Source: Chloroflexaceae bacterium
GTDB lineage: Bacteria > Cyanobacteriota > Cyanobacteriia > Cyanobacteriales > JAAUTE01
Length of the DNA: 32,418 nt
Assembly (NCBI GenBank): GCA_012031815.1
Contig: JAAUTE010000010.1
Location: forward strand, 1-32,418
Direction: 5' to 3'
Positions 8,912 to 18,685 of the stretch are shown one piece after another. Position 1 is the stretch's first letter. Each line of letters begins with the position of its first letter. Under the pieces are notes generated by a model. That model was not told the origin of the DNA. It saw only the letters and a program-made list of their open reading frames with translations, and made no database searches. Both the position numbers and the translations under genes were made by a program.

Positions 8912-9893
8912 TCATTTTAATCCTAATTTTTGCAGCGCTCGTGCCATCAAGCCCGGCGGTGTATTGTAAGGCTTGGGTTTTCCTGAAAATTGGGGTCGCT
9001 GTTGGGGTTCGTGGCGGTAGCGATAGTGCAGAAACAAGTCCCGATAGGGAAAGCCAATATTTTCGCCCTGGCAGAGACTATTAAATAAACTTGCCCCTAG
9101 GCCAATATAGTGTATGTAGGTGAGCGGGACGCCTTTATCGTAGAGGATGTGATCTTTGACTTCAAAATGAAAAGAGGTCACGCAGCAGCCAGTTATCTGT
9201 TCTTTGGGCAACTCAAAAGCCAAATTAGCGATGGAATGGTTAGGTTTCATAAACATATAGTTTAGCAATGGCTGATCGTTGGCTCCCCGTGAATAAACAA
9301 TTTCAGCTTCGCCGCTTGCCAAACACTGCAAGAGCCATTCTCGTTTTTCTCGCTTAAATAACCCTTGCTTAGAACCGAAAAATCCCGAACAAAAAATTTC
9401 GCGATCAATCCTTTCCTGGGGAAACACCTGGGTTAATTTCGGTGAGGAAAGTTCGTAAATGTGACCAGGATCTTTGTGCTGAAAGTCATAAACGACGCAA
9501 TCATGGGTATCTAAATAGGCAAATACCTGCTCTAGAGAACTCATCAACAGGGTATCCGCATCCATATAAATAAAGCGATCGAAGGGCCCGTCAAAAGCAC
9601 AGAGGCGGCGATAGCGTCCGGGACGATGGGGGCCAGCATTCCCCCCCACTAACCAGCGCTGGCGCAGCTCCCAAGCTCGGCCACAAAAATCGTCCCACTC
9701 GGCCATCGAATCGCGATCGCCATAAAGTTGTACCTGGGGACGCCGCGCAATTTCAGCCGCAATTTTTTTCGGTGTTTTGATCGTAGGGATAAATACAAAC
9801 AGGAATTTCCCCCATAATTGCTTCAATGCTGTTTAAGAGCGCAATTAATTGATCGTAAACATAATCATTGGCTAAGGTACAAACTCCATCCAT
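8912..9893 (-). CDS. Glycosyltransferase-like protein, paralogue of the downstream gene (one-base frameshift)
   Basis: Restored, this is a ~326-residue paralogue of the next gene. The true N-terminus is outside the track ORF. From ATG 9893 the minus strand reads MDGVCTLANDYVYDQLIALL and continues to PVCIYPYDQNT, matching the other copy's MNSGIYIVANDK start. One extra base in a seven-T run (plus strand 9763-9769) shifts the frame, after which KIAAEIARRPQ follows. The GT-A DxD motif is in RFIYMDADTLLM. NDQPLLNYMFM and SGFFGSKQGLF match the paralogue in order. It is the first gene of a two-gene unit. Likely an error rather than a real break, because the upstream sequence still encodes conserved residues. 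Confidence 0.78.
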
Positions 9894-10065
9894 CGGTAGC
9901 CCCTGGGTAAATAGCACTAAATTCGCTACGGGTTTGCGCTCTAGATTTTTGTATTTTGATCGGTTGAAATTGCGGGCAGCTTTTCACCAAAGCCATACAT
10001 TAAGTATGGGAAAAAACACCCCAAACTTACGCTCCATCATAGCGGAGTCCCCTAATTTTGCCAAG

Positions 10066-10094
10066 AAAAAGCATCAGGAGATTTTCCCGATGCT
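10066..10094 (-). terminator. Strong Rho-independent terminator after chlP
   Basis: On the minus strand a 10-bp stem (AGCATCGGGA paired with TCTCCTGATGCT, one G-T wobble, 5-nt loop AAATC) is followed by TTTTTC. It starts about 50 bp beyond the chlP stop and would separate chlP from the glycosyltransferase-like pair on the same strand. Confidence 0.8.
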
Positions 10095-10142
10095 ACTTAG
10101 AAGAAAGCAATAAAACAACTAAATTCCCGTTGCTTAAGAGAA

Positions 10143-11363
10143 TTAGGGAGCCAGGGCATGGCCGCGCAGGAGACTACCAATGGTTTTAGCGGTGATTTTC
10201 AGTTGTAACAAGGGATTGGCAGGCGTAACGGTTTTGTAGAGATAGCTATCAAAGGTCAAGCGCTGCACGTCTTTGTCGGAACACATCTCGACGAAGGCTT
10301 CCCGTGTCGCATCTGAGCGATAGAAGACGGTTTGCAAAATGTCAAGCACCTTGTAAGTCATGCCGTACTTCTTGTCCCACCGCTTGAGGTAGAGCTTCAG
10401 GTCAGCTTCCGTGGGCAGGCGTTGGCCGCCTTGGGAGGCTTCAACGATGGTTTCTGCACACATACGCGCGGATTTGGCAGCAAAATAGATTCCTTCGCCG
10501 GAGGATTTGGTAACGGTTCCAGCGGCATCGCCAACCAAAGCGACTCGCCCAACCACGCGACGGGGCCGGGGATGTTCGGGGATGGGGTGGGCTTCAACTT
10601 TGATGATTTCACCCCCAACCAGTTTCTTGGCAGCACGGGCGCGAATTCCGGCTTGCAGGTCTTTTATTTGGGTTTTGTTAACTTTCATCGTCCCCGTTCC
10701 CACGGCAACGTGGTCGTACTTGGGGAAAACCCAGGCGTAAAAGTCCGGCGAAACGTCGTTGCCCACGTACATTTCTGCGAGATCTTCGTAGTAACCCATC
10801 TGGGCTTCGGGCAGGCGAATGCGCTCTTGAAAGGCGATCGCGTAATTGTAGTCGCCTGCGTCGATGGCTTTGGCAATGCGGGAGTTGGCCCCGTCAGCTC
10901 CGATGACCACATCCACTTTCAGGGTTTTCATAATGCCTCTGGCATCGCCGTTGGCATGGTCGGCGTAGTGGAGGGTGTAGGGATCGGTGCTGTTTGTGGG
11001 GATATCCAGTTGATAAACCGTGCCGTTAATTAAATTTGCGCCAAATTTAGCCGCACGCTCCCGCAGAAAGCCATCCATGACTTCCCGACGGCACATGCCA
11101 ATATATTCGTTTTCTTTTTCGAGATTGATATCGACCTCAACATTCGATGGCGAGATCATTTTCATTTTGCGGACGCGGCGATCGATGATTTCGGCTGGCA
11201 GGTCAAATTCCGAGACCATGCACAGGGGTATCGCACCGCCACAAGGTTTGGCGTTATCTAGCTTGCGCTCAAACAGGTAGGTTTCAATACCCGCTCTTAC
11301 TAGCGTCTCCGCGGCCGAGGAACCCGCCGGGCCCGACCCTACAACAGCAACCCTGATTCCCAA
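10143..11363 (-). CDS. chlP: Geranylgeranyl diphosphate/chlorophyll reductase
   Basis: ChlP reduces the geranylgeranyl side chain to phytyl for chlorophyll a, and free geranylgeranyl-PP to phytyl-PP for tocopherol and phylloquinone. It is FAD- and NADPH-dependent and thylakoid-associated. The Rossmann FAD motif is VAVVGSGPAGSSAAETL at the N-terminus, followed by FERKLDNAKPCGGAIPLCMV. The second FAD element is VVGRVALVGDAAGTVT. I set the start at TTG 11363, not the track's TTG 11378. The motif GAGGAG sits 7-8 nt before this codon and MGIRVAVVGSG matches the start and ~406-residue length of known cyanobacterial ChlP. The frame is intact. A 16-bp palindrome lies about 120 bp upstream. Confidence 0.96.
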   Translation of the reverse strand: MGIRVAVVGSGPAGSSAAETLVRAGIETYLFERKLDNAKPCGGAIPLCMVSEFDLPAEIIDRRVRKMKMISPSNVEVDINLEKENEYIGMCRREVMDGFLRERAAKFGANLINGTVYQLDIPTNSTDPYTLHYADHANGDARGIMKTLKVDVVIGADGANSRIAKAIDAGDYNYAIAFQERIRLPEAQMGYYEDLAEMYVGNDVSPDFYAWVFPKYDHVAVGTGTMKVNKTQIKDLQAGIRARAAKKLVGGEIIKVEAHPIPEHPRPRRVVGRVALVGDAAGTVTKSSGEGIYFAAKSARMCAETIVEASQGGQRLPTEADLKLYLKRWDKKYGMTYKVLDILQTVFYRSDATREAFVEMCSDKDVQRLTFDSYLYKTVTPANPLLQLKITAKTIGSLLRGHALAP

Positions 11364-11481
11364 GGCTTTTCTCCTCAATATCGCGAACGAGTTACGCCCT
11401 GCATCCTATCACGGACACTCAAGGCTGAGGGGTTCGGCCCGCAACAGTCGGCAAAACTTGCAACAGTGTTTAACAAGCCAG

Positions 11482-11497
11482 TTGTAAAGCTTTACAA
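11482..11497. promoter_or_regulatory. 16-bp perfect palindrome upstream of chlP, candidate operator
   Basis: TTGTAAAGCTTTACAA is a perfect inverted repeat 119 bp upstream of the chlP start and 55 bp past the DUF554 stop. It resembles an NtcA-type site at first sight, but the half-sites are GTA-N6-TAC instead of GTA-N8-TAC, so NtcA is unlikely. Just downstream are two direct GCAACAGT octamers (11441-11448 and 11460-11467), 19 bp apart. A dimeric regulator of chlP is a possibility only. Confidence 0.3.
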
Positions 11498-11551
11498 TCA
11501 GTTTTCCTGGGCAGCACCGGGACTAAACCCCTAAAACTGTGCCAAATACTT

Positions 11552-12296
11552 CTAATTAGTCAAAAATGTCCCTAACCAATAAATTAAGGGCGCGATCGCC
11601 AAAGCGGGTAGAAAAGAAGCGACCCGAATTTTGGCCAGCTCCAGCAAATTGAACCCGATGCCCATAATCATCAATCCCCCGACTCCAGAGACTAAAATTA
11701 GGCGGGGATCGCTGGCTGGATCGCTCAAGCTCGTTGCTAGCACCCCAGCCGCCAGGGATAGGCCCCCTTGGTAACAGAGAATGCTCAAGGTAGAAAAGCC
11801 GACGCCGATGCCGTAGCTGCTGGTCAAAACCAGGGAGGCAATGCCGTCCATGGTGGCTTTTATCGATAAAATTCGGTTGTCTCCCGTTAAGCCATTGTCC
11901 AGGCTGCCCAGGAGGGCCAGGGGGCCGACACAAAATAATAGGCTAGCTGCCACAAATCCTTCCGTAAATCGGCCTTGTCCGCGAAAACGGACTTTAAGCC
12001 ATTGGCCTACTTGTTCTAAGCGCCCTTCAATGGCCCAAACTTCTCCCAGCCAACCCCCAAGCGATCGCCACTAACCCCAAAATTGCCCCATCAATTGACC
12101 CGGCCTGGACTTTGCTTAAATTCCCTGCCATCGCAATCCCCAGCCAAAGGGTGAGCAGTCCCACACCTTGGGCGGTAACCTGCAATAGGACTGGTGAGAG
12201 ACGCTGGTTGAGCAGCAATCCCAGCCCTGTCCCGGCGGCAACGGTGAGAATATTAATCCAGGTTCCACTGGTTTTCGCGAAAAAGGAGAGGGACAT
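11552..12296 (-). CDS. DUF554 family membrane protein (one-base frameshift)
   Basis: The restored product is ~247 residues and almost entirely hydrophobic, with six to seven predicted membrane spans: WINILTVAAGTGLGLLLN, GLLTLWLGIAMAG, ILGLVAIAWG, then FVAASLLFCVGPLALLGSL, GIGVGFSTLSIL and more. The Gly-rich start and CVGPLALLGSLDNGL are what I know from the DUF554 family (YdfK-like), whose transport role is undefined. The track splits it into two ORFs. One G too many in a five-base run (plus-strand C-run 12054-12058) breaks the frame between AIAWG and WLGEVWAIEGRLEQV. ATG 12296 is chosen over TTG 12302. It may be co-transcribed with the DinG-like gene 57 bp upstream. Confidence 0.75.
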
Positions 12297-12353
12297 TGCC
12301 AAAATCTGGTTTGATTGCTGAAATTCGAGAAAATCGGGACGAGGGTTGCAGAC

Positions 12354-13849
12354 TTAGCCAAACCAGTTGGGATTGATATAGCTCAGGCGATCGTAGGGTT
12401 CCAGGGCATCCAGGATTTGCGGGCCATAGCTACGGCGATTAACGCGATTATCCAGCAGCGCCACCACCCCTTGATTGTCCCGCAAAGGCAACACCCCACG
12501 GGCGATCGCGCCAATGGCAGCGGGCAAGAGATAGAGACGAAACCAATCTTGATGGCGTTGTTTATGGTAGGACACCCGTGCTGCTACCACCGGATCTTCC
12601 AGGGAAGGTAAGGGCAGGGTCGCCACAATTAACAGGCCAGGGGCCGGCAGTTGGCGCTGATGCTGTTGCCAAAAATCCCAGCCACACACTAAAATTCCCT
12701 TATTTCCGGCTGGTTGCCTGTCTACCTGCACCCTCGACCCAAATTCTCCCGCCAAGGCCGCTCCCAGTTGCGATCGCATCGGCACATCTTCTACGAGTAG
12801 GACGGCAAATCGCTGTTGAGAGCGATAGAAGCTGATGAGAGTACAGGCTTGGCTGAAAACGGCAGGCTGAAACTCAGGGGTATTGGGCAGGGGCATATCG
12901 GGCAGGTATAGCCAAATATTGGCGCTTTGGCGGGGAGGGGCGAACTTGAGGCAGAGCATTTCGCCCAAGCCCAATGTTTCGCGATAAATCGTTGCATCGG
13001 CTGATGTATCCAGAAAACTCCCCATAATCACTAGGGGCTGCTGAGACCAAACGGGTTCCAAGGCTGAAGCTAGCGAAGCGGGCGCAACTTGCAGGTCACC
13101 CGTCCAGTTTCTCGCTGTAGCTCGACCCACAACATCGCATCCTCTTGCTGCCACTGCTGCCAAAAATGAGCTATTTCCAGGGTAAGCTCGGTTGATTTGC
13201 TCAATTCATGCAGTAAACTTGCCAAACTCTGTTGTTGCTGCTCATCTAGCAGGTAGCAATCGTAGGGATTGCTGGGACGAGCCAAAATAGCTTGCTCAAG
13301 CTGCTGATGGGTTTCAGTAAGGGAAGTTTGCCAGAGGGGATAGTTTTGAGCCAGATGATTCCAGTCCTCCCAACGGAGGCTAGCCGTGAGCTGTTGGCGG
13401 GCTAGGGCTTCTAGCCCATCCGCCTGGTCGATTAGGGTGGGCAGGCCGGGAGGGAATTTCCCTTGGTTAAAAAGACGGTCTTTGAGCCAGATTTCAGGGG
13501 ATGTTACCAGTAATCCGCCAAAGTCTTCTCCCGGCAAGCGATCGCCGCTGAGGACGGGTTTGTCGGTTTCGAGCCAATTTTGCAGTTGGGGAATCTCATG
13601 GGAGAGCAATCGCTGCTGCACCGCCAAGGGCGCAACCAGCAACAGGCGATCGCGGGCTAAGAGGGCCGGAGTCAAGTAGCTCAACGAGTAGTTTTCACTG
13701 AGACTCCCCGTTTGAATCAGGGCAGGACGACCCAAACGCAGCGCCCGTGCCACCAATCGTGCCATCGTGAGATGATGGGGCCAGCGCTCCCAGTCGCGAT
13801 CGCGCAGAAACCCCCGTAGTTCTGAGTGGACTTCGGCTTCCAGCAGCAT
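12354..13849 (-). CDS. DinG/XPD-type helicase-like protein with degenerate ATPase motifs (one-base frameshift)
   Basis: Restored length is ~498 residues. The start MLLEAEVHSELRGFLR and LTMARLVARALRLGR match cyanobacterial DinG-like proteins as I remember them. The C-terminus GVVALLDNRVNRRSYGPQIL corresponds to motif VI of DinG/Rad3 helicases (ilDxR...YG). However, the Walker A position reads ALIQTGSLSENYSLSYL, with no GKS/GKT. The DEAH position reads LIDQADGLEAL, without DEAH. It may therefore be a non-catalytic relative or use an unusual mechanism. One base is missing near 13083-13088 between VTCKL and APASLASALEP. AAGAAGG precedes the ATG as Shine-Dalgarno. Confidence 0.7.
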
Positions 13850-14332
13850 TGCCTTCTTGGTAGGTGTTCCACTCTTCTAGGATGCAACATCCACTGCCTA
13901 GCTGGGTGAGAAATTGAACCACAGTGGAAATTCTGGTACCCAGGGACTAAATTGGCAGAAACAAGAGGGGTTTCGCCATTCAACCCCCAATAACTGGCTG
14001 AAAATCTACTGGCGGCGATCGCAGGCGGTTGGTATTAACGATTAATTAGCGAAGTACATTTCAAGGTTCTCTCAACATACTTATCGTTCATCCCAGAAAA
14101 AACCACCAGAAGATTACTAGCCGCTTCAAGGAAGTTCAGTGATTTCACTGATCCCCAAGGCACTTCTTTTAGTTAACAACAGTAGAACAAATGGGTTTGT
14201 ACTTATTCGAGCAAGAAATTAAACAAGTCAACTTGACAATTTTTAGGAAACGCGATATCTTAGATCTAGACTTAATCAGTTTATTCACTGATAAAGAACT
14301 ATAGATAGATATCGCAGGGAAGCAAGTTCGAG
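13850..14332. other. Divergent intergenic region between helicase-like gene and sulfotransferase
   Basis: This 483-bp AT-richer stretch has no convincing coding frame. It holds one HIP1-type GCGATCGC site at about 14015 and the sulfotransferase promoter at 14233-14261. The inverted repeat ATCAGT/ACTGAT lies between promoter and start. The two ORFs of the track in this area are shadows or read into the helicase gene out of frame. Confidence 0.7.
14233..14261 (+). promoter_or_regulatory. Sigma70-type promoter for the sulfotransferase
   Basis: A perfect -35 box TTGACA (14233-14238), a 17-bp spacer and a -10-like TATCTT (14256-14261) match the vegetative sigma consensus closely. The gene start is 72 nt downstream, giving a short leader. 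The transcription start itself was not determined. Confidence 0.6.
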
Positions 14333-15253
14333 GTGAAAAAGAAAGTCTTATTTATCATGGGAACCGCTCACTGCGGCTCCACGCTTCTAACGTTAATCCT
14401 CGGTAGCCATCCCCAAAGTTTTGCCGTAGGAGAGTTAAGTAACTTGTCTGGATTTTTCAAAAGTGGCAGGCCCGTCTGCTCAATTTGTAAGGAAACTTGC
14501 GAATTTTGGAACCATCAAGTTACTGCCGATGAGCTTCAATTATTAATTCAAGGATTATCTAACCAGCGTATAAATCCCTATATTCCCCTCAAACTTGACA
14601 GATATATCCGGTTTATCGGCGGGCGCGATCAAATTTTTCGTCCCTACTCAATCATTTTTTCTAAACTAGACAAAACCCTATTAATTGACTCCACCAAAAC
14701 CGTTGAATGGATCTCTAGTGAGCTAGAGTTAATGGAGTTTAAAACAGGAGAGATTGAAAGCTATTTGCTCCACCTGGTGCGGGACGGGCGAGCGGTGATG
14801 TCTTCCTATTTGCGCCGTAATTCCACCATGACGGTGGCAGAATTTAGTAACCTTTGGCTGACCAGAATTAAACGGGAACGGGCGCTGTATGAGCGGTTTC
14901 CCACGGCACGAAAACTGCGGACTCGCTACGAGGAAATCGTGACGCAACCCCAAGAAACCCTGCGATTACTTTGTCAATGGCTGGGATTAGATTATTCACC
15001 GGAAATGCTCAATTATTGGCAATACGATCACCACATGGTTTCAGGGAACACGGGAACCCGGTCTTTAATTTGGAAATACCGAGGTGATGACTGGCAAGGC
15101 GGTCAGGTAAAAAAGCGATACTACAGTGAAGAAGCTGGTTTTAACATCAGTTTAGACCAACGCTGGCAGAGGGAATTGTCCTCTGTTCAAATTGAAGACT
15201 TTCGTCGTCTCACTGACCCCTACTATCAAGATTTTGAGTGGAGTGCCACCTAA
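14333..15253 (+). CDS. Sulfotransferase family protein
   Basis: This 306-residue protein has the two PAPS-binding elements of sulfotransferases. The 5'-phosphosulfate loop is MGTAHCGSTLLTLILGSHP at about residues 9-27. The 3'-phosphate-binding region is LLHLVRDGRAVMSSYLRR at about 145-162. It would transfer sulfate from PAPS to an unknown acceptor such as a sugar or lipid. The start is GTG 14333. No ATG is better placed, and the first ATG would cut the PAPS loop. No signal peptide is visible. It is a single gene with its own promoter and no obvious functional partner nearby. An acceptor cannot be predicted. Confidence 0.88.
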   Translation: MKKKVLFIMGTAHCGSTLLTLILGSHPQSFAVGELSNLSGFFKSGRPVCSICKETCEFWNHQVTADELQLLIQGLSNQRINPYIPLKLDRYIRFIGGRDQIFRPYSIIFSKLDKTLLIDSTKTVEWISSELELMEFKTGEIESYLLHLVRDGRAVMSSYLRRNSTMTVAEFSNLWLTRIKRERALYERFPTARKLRTRYEEIVTQPQETLRLLCQWLGLDYSPEMLNYWQYDHHMVSGNTGTRSLIWKYRGDDWQGGQVKKRYYSEEAGFNISLDQRWQRELSSVQIEDFRRLTDPYYQDFEWSAT

Positions 15254-15859
15254 ATTAGAACACGAGATAGCGGCACGGGAAATTCCTTGTCTGCTCAAAA
15301 ATGCGATCGCTAAAGGTTTAAACTAATTGAATCCATCGGCTTATAGAGATCCAGCTTCCTAGGGTTGAGTATGGGGGCTGTAGTTCCCTCTAGCTTCTAG
15401 GTTTCGTTCGACAGCTTTCGGTCGGGTGGCCGTGTTGAGTTGAATTTTAGCAGGACGAAGGCGTTTTAATAAGCAAATATCGTTAACTGAGTTGAGTCAT
15501 CCCAAGGAGTAAGTAACATAGTTTGCAGAGCTAACTGTCCCTGATATTGTTCGCGGAAAGTTTGCCAAGCTTGCCAAATTTCAGGCTAATCAAACCTAGC
15601 GACCGGACGATTAATGCGGCGAAAATTCTCCAGGGAAATGGTAACTAGTTTAAGGGCAATGTCATCGTCCTCCAAAAGAGTAGCCCGCACTAGCGGATCG
15701 GGTAAAAGAGTGTCATTGGTAAACTACACAAAACTACTCACTAAAGCCACAACCAAACATCGCATCTGTATCTAACAAAAATGCTGGTTGTTCTATTTTG
15801 AGACGGCGATCGCAGGATGTTAAATTTTCCTGGGATTCTCTTGATATTTAACTCAGTTT
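15254..15859. other. Intergenic region with a decayed gene
   Basis: The 606 bp between the convergent sulfotransferase and treY contain no intact gene. Most of it (15359-15723) is a broken radical-SAM-like reading frame on the minus strand. Between 15724 and 15859 the minus strand has a short 37-codon open piece ending GFSE that I cannot assign. No terminator hairpin with a T-run is evident on either strand. Confidence 0.6.
15359..15723 (-). pseudogene. Decayed radical-SAM-like protein fragment
   Basis: Read on the minus strand, three consecutive pieces look like the C-terminal half of a radical SAM protein of the COG0731 sort. They are LLPDPLVRATLLEDDDIALKL with NFRRINRPVARFD, then PEIWQAWQTFREQYQGQ up to MTQLS, then LLKRLRPAKIQLNTATRP with LEARGN. 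Piece 1 ends at an in-frame TAG before piece 2. The third piece is one frame away, after a TAA. No upstream segment with the CxxxCxxC cluster is found, so the N-terminal half is missing. Unlike the other frameshifts here, the truncation and stop suggest a real remnant. It is not in the ORF track. The assignment rests on remembered family residues. Confidence 0.55.
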
Positions 15860-18647
15860 CTAGCCTGCGACCAAGAGAGCAACGGGGAAATGTTGCAGCA
15901 CCTTGCCAATTTCTAGTTTGCCCTTACTATTGTAAAATTCGCCTGTTAGCAGGTTTTTCCATTTGGTTGGCCCTTCACCAGAGCGTTTGATCTGGGTATC
16001 CTGCCAAACTTTTTCTCCCAGGGGAAGCGTATCTTGCGGCACAAGGCTGGTATAAAAACGTGGGGCGATCGCAATAATCGTAGTATCTTGGTGAGTACGT
16101 TGAAAAGCAATAATGTGCTGGCTAAAACGCCCCTCCGCTAACAACGGACGATAATTACCCCGCTGAAATACATCTGCGTGGGCTTGTCGCGCTTGCAAAG
16201 CATAATAATTTAAATAGAGTTTGATTTTGCCATCTTCCGGTGAGTTGAGCAGCGCTACCAATAGCCTCAGCCGATCTTGCGGTTCCTTGGCTTTAATTTC
16301 TTGCAGATAGGTTTGGCGTCGTTGATAATCAACCGGACGGCGATTGTCAGGATCGACAAAGCTTAAATCCCATAATTCAGTGCCTTGATAAACATCAGCA
16401 ATTCCCGGTGCGGTAAACTTTAGCAACACCTGAGAAAGAGAATTGAAAATGCCATAAAAGCTAATTTTTTTGAAAAGGACGAAAAGATTCGAGAAAGGTA
16501 TTTTCGGGGTTCTGGGACAAGACTGCCTCGACAAATTGAAGGCAACCTTCTTCGTATTGGGTATCGGGACGCAGCCAGGCTGTTCGTACTTTAGCTTCTC
16601 GAATAGCTTTAATAGTATAGGCCTTAACCCGCTCTACAAATTCCGGATACTCACCATCCGCAAAGGGAAACCCACCCAAAATTGCCTGATAGAAACAGTA
16701 TTCATCATTAGTGCTCGGAATTAAATTTCTCTCCTGCCGCGTTTTTTTATCTCGATTAAGTTCGCGCCACTGAAATAGATGTTGTTCCCATTCTTCGGGA
16801 ATTTCGGAGAGAATATTGATCCGTGCCCGTGCATCTTCACCTCGTTTCGTGTCATGGGTTGCTGTTGCATTCATCGCCTCTGGCCAGCGATCGCAGCGTT
16901 TACGATTAAAACTCGTGAAATGCCTCTAAAGATATTCCAAGCTGCCCCGGATTCCCACCTACTTCATTGAGAGAAATTAGACGATTGTAAACATAAAACA
17001 GGGTATCTTCAACACCTTTTGCCATCAAGGGGCCAGTTAATTGTTGTAAGCGCATTACAAAATAAAGCTGCTCCTGACGCTGTTGCTCAGTACAGTCATC
17101 AGGAAACTCTAGTAAAAATAAAGTTTTGATGTAACTTAACTTCTTGCACCAATAATGGATCGCGCTCTTTAGCTCGCTCGATTACTGTATTAATGTAGTC
17201 AAGATCGGCGTCGCTATGGCCTTCAGCACTGATGTAAGTTCGGTAAACCGGAAACAGGGTCAGAATTTCAACTAGAGCGCGTTTGAGTCCATAGAGGGTA
17301 AATCTCTACCTTTTCTTGTTTGTGCCGAAATACGCTTAAGTAAGCGTGCCAAATTGTCAACATCACCGGCTAAATTTCTCTCTTCAATAAGTGCTTTTTT
17401 CTCAATTACCAATTCTTCATAGGGCTGGTAGACACCTGAGAAAAGGCGATAAAGTTGATCGAGTTTATCTTCATGGCCAATTTGACACAGTACGCCGTTA
17501 ACGCGATTGAGAAAATCATAGCCACTGGTTCCTTGAACTGGCCATAAGTCAGGAAGTTCTTCCGCTAATTCCAAGATTTTTTCGACAGTGATATAAGTGT
17601 CGTCCAGGTTTCCCGCAATTCCTGAACGTATCGCGTCGGATCGTAAAGTCCATCAATGTGATCGATGCGAAGTCCAGTAACTTTTTCTTCCCTAACAAGT
17701 TGACAAATTAAAGCATGGGTTTCTTTAAAGACTCTAGGGTCTTCGACTCTCACGGAAATGAGTTCATTGACCGTAAAAAATCGACGATAATTAATTTCTT
17801 CTGCTCCAACTTTCCAAAAAGCCAAACGATAAAATTGATCGGATAATAGAGTATCGAGGAGGTTAAAACTTTCGGGATTGCCTGCTTCCCCGTTGAAAAC
17901 CCTAAGGTTATCCTCAATAAACTTCTGAACCTCTTGGTTTTGCTGATAAAGCTCCCATAATAAATTTTTGATAAAGGTGGTTTGGTCGTCTCGTGCTTTC
18001 CCTTTGGTATCGGCAATACTTTTTGATAGGTATAAAATTCCCAATAATCTAATAAAATCCGGATTGTTCCGGCCTAAAATCCGAGTTAAATGTCCTAAGT
18101 TATGGGTTATAAAGTAAGCATAGGATTCCATCCTGATTGGCAAACGCAAACTGTAATAATTAACGTTCAATCCCGCTTCGTCGTAGCTTAAGCGAATTTC
18201 TCCGTTCTCTAAAGATTCTCCGTAAAAATTACCAAGCATTGGAGCCAATACCCGACCTTGAATTTCTTCAAAGGGCTGATCCCAGGCAATATCAAAAAAA
18301 CTATAATATTGTGAATCCGAACCATTTTCTAAGACATCCATCAAATACTCATTTTGGCTGTCATAGGCCATGTGATTAGGAACAATGTCCTGCAACCATC
18401 CCATTTGATATTTAGCGATCGCCGCTAGGAGATTCTGAAAAACAGTTTCGGTTCCTAGCTCTGGGTTAATTTGATTAGGATCGACAACATCATACCCGTG
18501 GGTACTTCCAGCCCTAGCCTTAAAGATAGGTGAGGCATACACATCAGAAATCCCTAACTCTGCCAGATAAGGAACAATTTGTCTGGCTTTCTCAAAGTTG
18601 AATTCAGAATGAAACTGAATGCGGTAAGTAGTCGTCGGAATTCTCAT
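15860..18647 (-). CDS. treY: Maltooligosyl trehalose synthase (five probable indels)
   Basis: TreY converts the reducing-end glucose of a maltooligosaccharide to an alpha,alpha-1,1 linkage (GH13). TreZ then releases trehalose. The restored length is 928 residues, normal for TreY. The start ATG 18647 gives MRIPTTTYRIQFHSEFNF, the family signature. Then come WLQDIVPNHMAYDS, VTGLRIDHIDGLYDP (nucleophile Asp), NATATHDTKRGEDAR and APGIADVYQGTELWD with the C-terminal FVDPDNRRPVDY. Single-base shifts are needed near 17604, 17301, 17135, 16909 and 16468; four lie in short runs. Their net effect restores a continuous frame. It follows treZ by 38 bp and is probably in the same operon. Confidence 0.88.
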
Positions 18648-18685
18648 AATCAATATTCAAAAAGTGTTGGTGAAATAAAGCAGGG

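Noticed and set aside
10332-11033. 233-aa plus-strand ORF inside chlP
   Set aside because: Antisense shadow of a strongly conserved gene with no start signal.
11482-11497. NtcA-binding site
   Set aside because: Half-sites GTA and TAC are separated by 6 rather than 8 bases. Kept only as an unassigned palindrome.
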